64,000 nt of DNA. Source: Paratinospora sagittata. Lineage: Eukaryota; Streptophyta; Magnoliopsida; Ranunculales; Menispermaceae. Of the stretch, positions 35,301 to 47,730 are shown piece by piece (position 1 is the stretch's first letter; each line of letters begins with the position of its first letter). The position numbers and the translations under genes were made by a program. The stretch is taken from assembly GCA_035771175.1 (NCBI GenBank), contig CM069598.1:1746931-1810930 (forward strand), written 5' to 3'. The notes below the pieces were generated by a model that was given only the letters and a program-made list of their open reading frames with translations, was not told where the DNA came from and did no database searches.

Positions 35301-38300
35301 ACCATTGCTTTTTACTCGATTCCTAAATATGTTTGAAGTGAGTGCAAAAATTTGTAGGAACTTAATAGTTTTTGCCATACTTAGATGTAGTAATAACAAT
35401 GTCTAGAATACTGTTGGATCTACAGTCCGACAGTGTCTTTGAGACAACTGTCCTTCAAATTTCCATCAAACATTTTTTCTTAAATCATAATGGGATACAA
35501 TGTTATCCCATGTTTTTATTCATTAATGCAGGTACCTGTAGCAAATGGCAATGGTTCTTACCCATTCTCTGTGGATGTTCCACGAAATATTAGGTTCTTA
35601 TTTTCCAACAAAGTTGTTGTACCATCAAAGGCCATTGCCAAATCAGTTGTAAGCAAATGCATGTTTTGTCTCTTTAATTGTTTTTTATCTTCTTTTTTCT
35701 TTTTTTTAGTTTTTTTTTTGAAGATTGGAGAAGCTTTGATTTCTGTTTTTGTTTTATCGATTAACAGGTGTATTTGCTAAAGCCTGGAAGTTCGACACAA
35801 GAATACTTTGAGAAATTGGTCAACCTTTTAGAACAGTTTGTTTTCAGACATTTCAATGCCCATTTTCTTGTTTCTTAATGCATTTGATTGTTAGACAATT
35901 CCATTTTCCTTTATCAATTGTTGCCTTGATTCTTGTAGATACTATCATCCTTCTAATGGGGGTCGATGGACTTACTCATTAGAACGTTTCTTGCGATACT
36001 TAGTAATTACCTTCCAAAAACGCCTTCAACATGAGCAACAGTAAGAATCTTATTATTATAATCTTTGATTATAAAAGGGCAGCCTAGTGCATGAAGCTCC
36101 TGCCTTTGCAGGATCCCAGGGAAGGGTCAGACCACTTTTGGGTCTATTATACGCATCCTTACCCTGCATTGCTGGAGGGTGTTTCCACGACTAAAACTCG
36201 TGACCACCTGGTCACGCAGCAACAACTTTTGCTGTTGCACCAAGGCTCCCCTTCTCATCTTTGACTATCCTAAATTTATATTTGTATGTGTGCATTTCCT
36301 AACTTAAGCTATTTGGTACAGAAGCACAAATGATAATGGATTGGCTTTGACCTTTCTAGGAAGATCAGAAAGAGCTTCTTTTGTCAAAGTTGTATTGAAG
36401 TTGATTGATCGTGGTCAATATAGCAAAAATGAATCTCTTGCTGAGACTGTTGCAGCTGCAACTTCCATTTTGTCATATGTTGAGCCTTCGATAGTGCTCC
36501 CGTTTATAGCTTCTCGTTTCCATATGGCCTTGGAGACGGTAATACCATCTTCAATATTTATTTATTTTTTGTGCTAAGTCATTGTTAATTTTTATTGTGT
36601 GCTACCTTGGGTAAAATTTATGATCGTCATCACTCATTGGACACGTACATTGTGATTTTGCAAGCTTTTCTTAGAAGGAACCAATAATTGGCAGAGTCAT
36701 AGAACAATAATGGGTTTAATTTTTTTTTTCTTCTAAATGTAGTCAATATTCTTTGACCAGTTCTTCTTCACCTGTTTTCGTGTCTACTCAGATGACGGCT
36801 ACTCACCAATTGACGACAGCTGTCACATCAGTAGCATTTGCTGGCCGGGCACTCTTTCTTGCATCATTTTTGTCTTCATTTAAAACGGATGCTGTTGGAA
36901 GTACTGATGAATTTATTGATCTTCTGATGATTTCATTGTCCAATGCTTTACTTGGAATGGATGCCAATGATCCTCCCAAGACCTTGGCAACCATGCAGTT
37001 TATTGGTTCCGTATTCTCCAACGTAAACACTGAATTGATCTAGCATCGTAGCATGTATGATTGTATATGCTAATCCAATGTAGAAAATGGTTCTTTTTCA
37101 TATTATTATTGTTCTTAATATTGCAGATCGCTTCACTAGAGGACGACAAAGATGGATCCTCTTTAATGCCATCCATCAGCTTTTCTGAATGGCTTGATGA
37201 GTTCTTATGTCGCCTATTTACTTTACTTCAGCATTTGGAACCTAGTAATATTCTGTAAGTTATGAGTGCAATCATTCTTTTCTTTCATCCACTTGCATCT
37301 CCATAGTTCTCTTATAACAGTTTTGCCCTGTGTCCACATGTGAGTTACTAATGGCATTTATATTGCACTCCAGAAATGAAGGGCTCCATACATCAGCAAC
37401 ACCAGGAACTTTCCTTGTTGAAGATGGTCCTTATTTTTTCTGCATGCTGGAAATCTTACTAGGAAAACTGTCCAAAGCTTTGTTTAGTCAGGTATTTTAA
37501 GTTTTAATACTTGCATTATGGTTTTTAGTGATATTTATAGTTTTCAAGCTTGATTTTGCAAAAGCTTATGGGCTACAGGGAAGAAAGGGGCTGTTTCAAA
37601 CTTTATTTTGTAAAAAAGCTTATGATATGGTTGACCGGGGTTTCCTTGACTATGTTCAAAAGGAAAAGGGGTTTGGTGAAAGATGGTGAAAGTGGATTAA
37701 AGGCTATTTGAGGTCAGTGTCATACTCAATATTCATTATGGTAGACCAAGGGGTAAAATTAAAGGGTAAAGGGGATTGAGACAAGGTGATCAACTTTCTC
37801 CCTTTCTGTTTACTTTAGTGGTGGATGTTTTTGGAAGGATGCTAAACAGGGCAAAGGAAGAGAATATGATCAAAGGCTTTGTCGTGGGAAGGGAGAATAT
37901 TGAAATATCTCATCTTCAATTTGCTGATGACACCATGATTTTTGTGGAGGGGAATAGGGAGTGTATTTATAACATCTCAATGCTTATTAAATGCTATTGC
38001 TGGATGTTTGGGATGGTGATTAGTACGACCAAGAGTCAATGTTGGACAGGAATGGGTGAGTGAGACGGCTTGCCAAGTTGGGTGTTCCACAGGAGTGTGG
38101 CCTTTGAAATATTTGGGGATGCCCTTGGGGGATAACCCATCTAACGAGTGTTTTGGGAACGAGTGGTCTCTAAGGTGTCAAGGAAGCTTAATGGATGGAA
38201 AAGAAGTTTCCTATCTAAAGGGGATAGACTTACATTAATCAGATTAGTCTTGGAGGGATTGCCTACTTATTTTCTCTTTCTATTCCGTGTACCAAGGTCG

Positions 38301-41300
38301 ATAGCGGCAGTATTGGAAAAGATGATTTGGGACTTTTTGTGGAGGGTGAGGAGAAGGAGAAGGGCTCCCATCTAGTGTCCTGGAATGTTGTGCAACGGAA
38401 AGTTGAGCAAGGTGGGTTGGCTATTGGGAACATTTCTGCAAGGAATAAAGCCTTGGTTGGTAAGTGATTGTGGAAATTTCCTATATAGCAAGGCCAACTG
38501 TGGGGTAGGGTGATCTGAAGCAAACATGGATTACAGTCTTGCCAATAGATCAATTGGTAGGAGTCCCTGGAAATTCATTGTTTCTATCCAATCTATCTTT
38601 CTCCCTTGATTAGGTTCAAACTTGGGAAAGGGGATATGATTCGTTTCTGGGAGGATGTGTGGTGCGGTACCTCAACCTTTCATTAGCTCTACCCAAACCT
38701 GTATTGATTATCATCTCTTCACAACAAACCTGTTCTTGAGTTTGCTAGAACGTGAGTGATGGGGAGAGGGTTTTAACATTATGTGATTTACACTTAGGAA
38801 GGAATGTCACAGTGAGGGAAGAAAGGGCAGCGGTCTCTCTTGTTAGTATGTTGGAGGGTTGTCAATTATCGGAGGTTCTTGGGACTCATCCAGGATGTTT
38901 ACCGTCAAATCTTTTTATGGTATAATCCTCAATGATCCTTATGCGCCCCCATTTTTCCACTGTCATTCCATATGGAAAGCACAGGTGCGTTCAAAAGTCA
39001 AATTCTTGGATTGGGTAGTTGCATATGGTAAATTAAATACTAGTGATGTATTGCAATGAAGGTTTCCATGCATGTATCTCTCCCCACAATGGCGCTATCT
39101 ATGTAGACAACATTTGGAATCAACCACTCATATTAGTTGGCAGTATCCATTTGCTCAGGAGTTAAGGAGAAGATGGTGTATTCATTTCCCAGTTATGGAT
39201 GGTGAGGAAGCTAGTGGAACAAACTCCATTAATATCTTTCCTTTCCTAGATAGTGTCCAACCAACATGAAAAGGTCACTGGCAGGTGGTTTGTTTGGTGG
39301 TATTATGGTCCATTTGGAAGGAGCGGAACCAGAGGGTGTTTGATGGGATAGAGAATTCAACGGCTGGTGTTTGGGAGAATTTTCATTTGGTAGCCTCCTT
39401 TTGGGTAGCACAAAGCAAGTTGGCTAAGGGTTATAACCTTAATGAATGGATTAGGGGCTGGGAAAATTTTGTTGGGCCCTTGGGAAGGGGATTTGGCCAC
39501 CGGGGCAATGGATTTTGTACAAATTATTTTTTCTCACATATTTACATATATACATAATATTTAGTTTCTTTTAAAAAAAAAAGAAGTGATATTTATAGTT
39601 TTGGTATGTGGACAACTCATGAAGTTGATTTCTACCATGTTATTTTCAGGCTTTGAAAAAAATATCCAAGTTTGTCAGGACAAATATACTTCCCGGAGCT
39701 ATTGCAGAGGTTGGACTTCTTTGTTGTGCATGCGTTCATTCTAATCCTGAAGAGGCATCTGTTCACCTGATTGAACCAATCTTGCTGTCTGTTATATCCT
39801 CGTTGAGAGGATCACCAGTTACTGGTTTTGGGGGAAGTAGAAATTATGATGATTCACTTCTTAACAAGGTTTGTTTTTATACAATGGTTGCTCCCCTGCT
39901 CTAAATTTTGCATGGAAGTCCTTGATTTTCAGATTTTATTGCAGGCAAAACCAACACTTCCTCCTGCTCTGGAAACAGCAGTTGATTATCAGTTGAAAAT
40001 ATTATCACTTGCGATCAGTTATACTGGTCCTGTGCTGCTTCATTATAGGGATCAACTGAAAGAAGCAATCGCATCTGCCTTCGATGCTCCATCTTGGAAG
40101 GTTCTATATCTGCCTCTGGATGCTGTTCTTTTCATTGTGTTCTATGCTATTAAAAAATTCATAATGACATTGCTGCTGAAGGCCGTTTAATATATTTTGG
40201 TTCTTTATGGGTTTCATTACTTTCATATTTTGATGGTGTTCTTACTACATTGTAGGTTAGTGGAGCTGGTGATCATGTTCTTCGGTCCCTCTTTGGAAGC
40301 CTTGTCTTGTATTACCCAATTGATCAATACAAGTATGAGAAATCTCATATTTACAGTCTTCTTTAGCTTTGCAACTACCATTTTGAAAATATTTCTTGGC
40401 TGTACAGGTCCATTTATTGTCACCAGGATGGTTCTCCATTAGAGGAATGGATCAGCACAAAGTCTTATCTTAACAATGAATCATTGGCATGCCCCAAGTG
40501 GCACATCCCCAGTGCTGATGAAATGTCTTTTGCAAATGAGCTTTTAAACCTGCATTTTTGTTCAGCTTTAGATGATCTTCTCAAAATATGTCAAATGAAA
40601 CTTCATTCCGACCCAGGTGAGCTGTGATATTCTTCTTGTACTTTTATCACAGAAGGATGCTACAATATTCTGAGGATTCTTTATTAGAGAAAATTATATG
40701 TTTATTTCTTTTTTCCTTTATTTTTTAATGAAAAGGTTTCTATCAGTGTGAATTATTTCAAAATTAGTTTCCAAAATCATAGCATTGTATATTCTTTAAG
40801 TATTTGGATGTTGTTACTCTAAATGCTCTAGGTGTGTATTCTTACACAGTACTGCATTTTAAATCTGATTGTTGAATGAAATCTTTTGCCAGGTAATGAG
40901 AAAGAGCACCTGAAAGTGACTCTACTCCGCATTGACTCTTCACTGCAGGGTGTTCTGTCATGTTTGCCTGATTTCCATCCTTCCTTCGTGAATGGGAGGA
41001 TTCAAGATCTAGGCCATTGTACTTTCTTGATTGCTGGGTCAATTGGTTCAACAATCGGTAGTACTGAACTGAGGGAAAAAGCTGCCGAGATACTACATGC
41101 GGCTTGCAAGTAATGTTTATAGTTTCATTTTCCATTTTAAACGACCGTCAGCCTTCTTTTTACTGAATCTCATTTGCTGGACGTCAAATTATGGAAAATT
41201 GGGCAGATACATCCTGGAGCAAAGATCAGATGATAGCATCCTTTTGGTACTCATTATTCGTATAATGGATGCATTAGGAAACTATGGTATGAATAAGATC

Positions 41301-44300
41301 CATGAATGAAGTGTGTGGCACTATGCATGATATTCACCTAGGTCTAGATATTGGGACCTTTTGTATCTCTCTTTTCTCTAATGATTCCTTCTTTAACCTG
41401 TTTTTCAGGTTGTTTGGAATATGATGAATGGTCAAGTCATAGACAAGCTTGGAAATTGGAATCTGCTGCTATAATAGAGCCTCCTGTAAATTTCATTGCA
41501 TCATCTCATTCTCAAGGAAAGAAAAGGTGCTCCTGTTCCTTGTTGCTCAATTGAAGCACTTCTCACCTTCTTGGTATTTAACTCTTGAGCTCATACTATT
41601 TTTCCAGGCCTAGGTGGGCACTGATTGACAAGGTGTACATGCATAATATATGGAGATCATCACAATCTTCATATCATCTTTTCCGTACAAGTGGGAGGAT
41701 CTCTCCATCAGATCATGTCTTTCTTCTAATGGATGATCTTCTGCAGCTCTCTTTGTATAGCTATGAAACTGTTCGCACGTGAGTCATCTACTCTTCTACA
41801 AATCTTGAATGATAAACAATACATGCTATGATGACTCTTTAACTAGGAAGTTTTGACTCCAAAATACTGTAGCACACTATTTACATGGTATTTTGGTTTT
41901 TGTTTATCTTATTAGTTGATTATTTTTAGAGAAGGGTGGGCCTTTGCACAATAGTAGAGGTTGTTCTTTTATGAATTGGAGATCACAAGTTCAAATCACA
42001 AAAATTAGCCTCTATGCAATATGGGGATGAGGCTGCATACATCGTTCCTTCCTTAGATCTCACAATGGCGGGAGCCTTGTGCACTAGGCACACCCTTAAG
42101 TTGACGTTTTCAAAGTTTTCACCTTTGACTTGAAATTTAATGGGATAGTAATAGTGTAATATATCCATCAAAAGACATGTGGCTTGATTGAAATCAAGGA
42201 ACTTCTATCATTGTTGGTTGAATCATTGTGTTTTCAATGAAAAGCATGACGAGCCCTCTTGTCATTACCCCATGACTGTTATCTCCTTGGTCTTCTTTTC
42301 TGCGGTGTTGAGTACCATTGAACTTGTTTATATCATCTTTGTTTTCCCCATTTTCTTTCTTATGAGGTTCGATTAGGGAGGTTTTTTTTTTTTCCCCTCT
42401 TCTTTAAATAAGTCTCTTTATTAGTGGTGTTCAATTGGTAATTGAGAAGTGTTTCCTATGATGTTTCTTTAGCTTTGTGATATCTCATATCAGTTGTTGA
42501 GTTTGGTCTGCAGACTTGCTGGAAAATCTCTCCTGAAGATGCTCAAGCGTTGGCCGTCTATGATTTCAAAATGTGTTCTCACCCTCACTGACAAGCTTCA
42601 AAATCCAAACTCTCCAGAGCATGTAGTGCTTGGTTCTTGTGCCATCCTTTCTACACAAGCAGTTATTAAGCATTTGACAACGGTAGTTATCTTGTCCTAG
42701 AACACTGCTTCAAAGGAAATTTGAAGAAAGCATTAGTGCTAACACATCATAGATCCCTGCTCTTTTTTCCAGGACCCCAAGTCTTTCTCTTCATTTCTCC
42801 TGGGTATACTTGCAAGGTAAACTTATATTTGGTGGTTTTAATTGATTTTGTGAAGTCTATGCCTGAATTGGATTCTTGTAGCCGACCTCGTGTAGTTGGA
42901 AAAAGGCTTTGTTGAGTTTTTGTTTAGTGAAGGATATGCCTGATTTGGATCTTTCTTTTCTTGTTTTGAAGTTCTCATCATGAATCTCTAAAATCTCAAA
43001 AAGCTATCAATGAGGTAATTTCTCAAATAATTAAGATATACTGGTGATGTTTATTATACCAGTGAATTGCGTCACCAAATGTTATCTGATGACAGCTTTT
43101 TGTCAAGTACAACATCCATTTTGCGGGGTTATCCAGGAATATTTTGAAGAAATCACAGAACCATTCAGATGGACCAGAATTTTCAGATTTGGTTTCTCAG
43201 ATTGGTTCTATGAGTGTTGATACCACTGGATTGCACTGGCGGTAATGGTTAATTATGTTTACTTGATGGTTTTCTTTCATGCTGTAGTAAATTTATTGTC
43301 TTATAAAATATCATGTCTGTCATATGTTAATGATTCCTAAAACAAACCTGTGTTTTTATACCCCTAATGAAACATGAATCTTTAGAGAAGTAGATAAGGT
43401 CTCCCGTTTTCTGGAAATAATTAAGTGATGGGATTATGTTTTCCGCTCCCCTCCCCTTTTTTCCTTCTCCAGGTATAATTTGATGGCTAATAGGGTACTG
43501 CTGTTGTTAACTATGGCTTCCATGAACGACCCAGATTCATCTTCAAATGTCCTGAGCACAACCGCTGGTCAGTGATAAGCATCTGAGAAAGAAATACCTT
43601 TAGAATGATATCAAAGTTAGCTAAAATTTGTAAACCTCTCTATAATAGCATAATTTATCTATAGTACTATTTTCATTCAAAAGTAATTTTGTTCCTTTTA
43701 TACTCTGCACATATTACATGTTTTAATGTTATTTTGCATTTTCAGGTCACTTCTTAAAGAATTTGAGAAGTCAGCTTCCTCAGACGAGGATACTTGCAAT
43801 CTCAGCTTTAAATACCTTGTTGAAAGAATCACCGCATAAAATCTCAGACATGGAGCCACCTTATACTTCTGGGGATTTCAAAGGAAACTCCAAATCTTCC
43901 CTTGAAGGGGCTTTAAGTCAAATATTTGATGAAGAGGGATTTTTTAGTGAAACAATGAATAACCTTTCTCATGTCCATATAATCACTGATACTGATGGCA
44001 TATCTTCTCGTGGAAATCATGGCACTTCTTCCATCCAAAGCCTGGCAGATAAATCAATTACCCATTTCTATTTTGACTTTTCAGCTTCTTGGCCACGTAC
44101 TCCTAGTTGGATGTCTCTATTGGGGAGTGATACTTTTTACCCACACTTTGCTCGTATTTTTAAGCGTTTGGTTCAAGAATGTGGAATGCCAGTTCTATTG
44201 GCCCTCTGGAGCTCATTGGAAGAATTCGCAAATGCCAAAGAGAGGTCAAAGCAGTGTGTTGCTGCCGAAGCATTGGCTGGAGTGTTGCATTCTGATGTTA

Positions 44301-47300
44301 ATGGTCTTTTGGGGGCATGGGATGACTGGATAAGGATTCAGCTGCAGAAAGTCATTCTATCACCATCAGTGGATTCCATGCCTGAGTGGGCAGCCTGCAT
44401 ACGCTATGCCGTGACAGGAAAGGGAAAACATGGAACTAGAGCTCCTCTTTTGAAGCAAAGAATCATGGATTGCCTGGTGGCACCATTGCCTCATATAGTG
44501 GCAACTAATGTGGTTGCCAAGCGGTATGCTTTTCTTTCAGCTGCACTGATAGAAGTCTCTCCTTGTAGAATGCCGAGGGTGGAGGTTCAATTGCATGATA
44601 AAGTTCTGGAAGAACTGCTGGATAACATGAGCCATTCATCAGCCCAAGTAAGAATATCGTGATGCTTCTCTTACAGAGTTTATTGTTTGTTTTATATAAC
44701 TTGCAATTTTTACTCTTCCTTCTCTTAAGTAGATTCAAAATGTCATATTCCCTCCTTATTTTGAGGTGTTCACAATTCTACAGTCTTTGGAAGATCAAGA
44801 TGTATTCTTCTTAATGCTTGGAGGAGATGAGCTTAATGGCCTAAGGCACTATATTAGATAGGCTATTTAGATACCTACACCTGAATTTCCTTTGTTTCTG
44901 TAAAGTTTCTCAGACTTGAATGCTTAACGATTTCCTAAACTGGAACTTAAATAACGGTATTTGGAAGATTTGACTATCATATACATTTTAGAGTATCAGG
45001 ATATAGTTTGCACCATCTACTGGATGGTAAAAGAAACAATGGGACAGTGCTATACTCATTCAAAGTTCTTTACGATGGTGTGAAGAGTCAATCCCAATGT
45101 AATATCATTTTGAATTGGAATACAGATAAAACACAGTATTCTCTGGATATTGTATACCAAGTTTTTTTTTAAAAAAAAGAGTTGATTCTGGTAAGTCGGT
45201 TGAAAATATCATGTACTTTCATCAACAAAACGGGAACATAGTTGCTAAAAAAACTCTTTCATGTGAAGCCTTGTTGATTGATATTCACGGGCAATGGGGT
45301 TTTCGAGTAATGGATATGATATTCCATGAAAAAAGTATTCTCTTTCAAAGATGCACACTTGAGGATGAATTTCTAGGTATTCCAAGTAGAGTTGTGGAAA
45401 TTACCTCAATTGAAGTTGCTAGAAGAAATGTGCAAGAGCTGGGAACATAGAAAACCTTCTATGTCCCAGATTAAACAACCTAGAGCTATGACGCTGAGGA
45501 AAATGACATGTTAAACTTGTGCTTCTTATAATTGGGGAGATTGATTGGTAAGTATCAATTAGTTGATAGGATTTTGAGTTGTTGGCTTAATTTAAATTTT
45601 AGTCATTAAACATAATAGATATTATTTGAGAGGATTAGGATTCTAGTTGTTCAACTCAATTAAGATTTTTATTAAGAGTTCTATAGGGAGTCTAACTCTT
45701 TACTTGAGTGTCTATAAATGATCTATAATGGGGTTATAGATAGATGGTTGATTGAATATTAATTGAATAAAAAAAATGTTTTATCCTTCTCCTTCTCTTC
45801 TCTTCTCAGTGTTGCATCAGTTTGGTATCAAAGCCATCTGGATCTCCATCTTCCTTTACTTCTTTCTCGGTTCGTTCTTTCTCTTTCTCTCTTACTACCC
45901 TTTTTTCTTTTGCACCTTATGTTTTCTTCTTCAACTTCTTTTCTTTCTGCTCTCATTCTTCCTCTTCTTTGCTGCCTTTCATCTCACTCTTTGCCTCCTT
46001 TGCCTCAGTCTTCAATAAATCTCCATACCCTTTTTCTTCCCCTAACTTACTATTTTAGATTTTAGTTATGATGACTAGTGCATCTTGAAAGAAGAGGACC
46101 CAAGGCTTGATCTGACGCTTCTTGTTGCAACCATGGTAAATTTGATCAAATGTACTTGGATGCAACTTTGGACGAGTGAAAGTATCCTTTGTCTTTCTTC
46201 TCACTTTTTGCCTCCTCTGCCTTAGTCTTCAATAAATCACCCTACCCTTTTTCCTTCCCTAACTTCTTATTATCTTTGATTTTGGTTATGATGACTAGTG
46301 CACCTTGGAAAGAAGAGGACTCAAGGCTTGATTTGACGCTTGTTGCAACCATGGTAAATTTGATCACTTGCATGCAACTTTGGACGAGCGAAAGTACAAA
46401 GTTCAAAAACCTGCTGTTGCACTTCAAGCAAATGGATTAGTTTTAGCATAATACTGTTATTTTAAATCGTTGAAGTCGAGTTTTTCAAATTGCAGGGGTC
46501 TCATCTTGTGGCTTGGAGTACTGTGCAGAGGAGGATTGATCAGGGCGGACTGGGTATTGGGAATCTAATTTCTAGAAATAGAGCCTTGGTTGGAAAATGG
46601 TTGTGGCCGTTTCCATGTGAGCAAGATCAGTTGGGGGGGAAGGTAATCTGCAGTAGGCATGGCATTGGGGAAACGTTAGGGACGCTGGGTTTGCCAATAG
46701 AGCCTCCTAAAGGAGTCCCTGGAAATTCATCTCTTCTGTTTACACAACTTAGTCACCTTTGATTAGGCTTAAATTTGGGAGTGGGGACTCAATTCGATTT
46801 TGGGAGGATCTGTGGTGTGGGAGTGATACTTTCCATTCATTATTTCCTAACCTCTACTATCACTCTACGCACCGTTATAAGCCTCTTTCAAATTTTGTGA
46901 GAAGTCCTCAGCTTAGGGAAGGCGCCTCTGGGTTGTGGGATTTACATTTTGGTTGTAATTTCTTCCCTAGGGAGGGGAGGGATGTGGAGTCCCTTATTAA
47001 CTTGCTTGAGGGGTGTTTTCTATTTTGGGATGACGATAGAATTTTGCAGCCATGGGATCCTTCAGGAACATTTACCGCTAAATCTTTTCATACAACTCTT
47101 TTGAATGACCCTAATATCCCCTCATTCCCTTATCACGATCTTATTTGGAAAGCTCAAGTGCCATCAAAAGTTAAATTCTTGGAATGGGTGGCTGCTCATG
47201 GGAGGATAAACATAGGAGATGTGCTGTAGAAAAGATTTCCACACTTGTTTATCTCCATCTTGGTGTTATTTATGTACTCAGAACCTGGATTCAGCTAGAC

Positions 47301-47697
47301 ATGTATTTTGGCTTTGCTCTTTTGCTAAAGAGGTGTGGAGTAGATGGTGTCATCACTTTCCAGTGATGAGTGGTGAGGGGGGAGAGGATCAACACCTCAA
47401 TATATTTCCTTACATGAATAGTATCCTGTCCGCATAGAGAGAGAACTGGCAGGTGGTGTGCTTGGCAGTACTATGGTCTATATGGAAAGAAAGGAATAAA
47501 CGGGTGTTTGACAGGGAAGTGTGCGTGGCTGTCAAAGTTTGGGAGGATTTTCAACTTCTAGCATCATTTTGGGTTGTCAATAGTAAGTTGTCAAAGGGTT
47601 ATACCCTTGGGGATTGGCTCTGAGGATGGGGCAATTATGTATAATCGTGAGATTGGGCCTTGGTGGTTTATGATGTACAACCTTTTTGGACTCTTTC

Positions 47698-47730
<33 letters not shown>

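Larger units (their letters stand above)
33263..37491 (+). other. PA200: PA200 exons 4-13
   Basis: Exon 4 33263-33385, 5 34971-35072, 6 35172-35337, 7 35532-35648, 8 35768-35835, 9 35939-36040, 10 36322-36538, 11 36792-37022, 12 37127-37254, 13 37374-37491. All junctions are GT-AG and phases agree. Exon 5 is easily missed because it encodes only 34 residues (LLENPWHNSSFEGSGFLRLF...) and is not bounded by a long frame. Exons 8 and 9 share the codon for Q in LLEQYYHPSNGG. Confidence 0.95.
39650..44647 (+). other. PA200: PA200 exons 14-27
   Basis: Exon 14 39650-39868, 15 39945-40100, 16 40256-40332, 17 40408-40616, 18 40893-41109, 19 41207-41286, 20 41409-41526, 21 41608-41778, 22 42514-42682, 23 42773-42816, 24 42972-43014, 25 43096-43241, 26 43473-43567, 27 43746-44647. 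Exons 23 and 24 are tiny (44 and 43 bp) and encode DPKSFSSFLLGILA and SSHHESLKSQKAINE. Exon 27, at 902 bp, is the longest. The frame is continuous from exon 13 across the LINE-bearing intron 13. Confidence 0.95.

Noticed and set aside
45211..45450. 79-codon frame in PA200 intron 27
   Set aside because: No recognised motif and no start or splice context; left unassigned.
45763..46065. Leu/Ser/Phe-rich frames that look like membrane segments
   Set aside because: CT-rich low-complexity DNA at the start of the LTR element interior gives such frames by composition.
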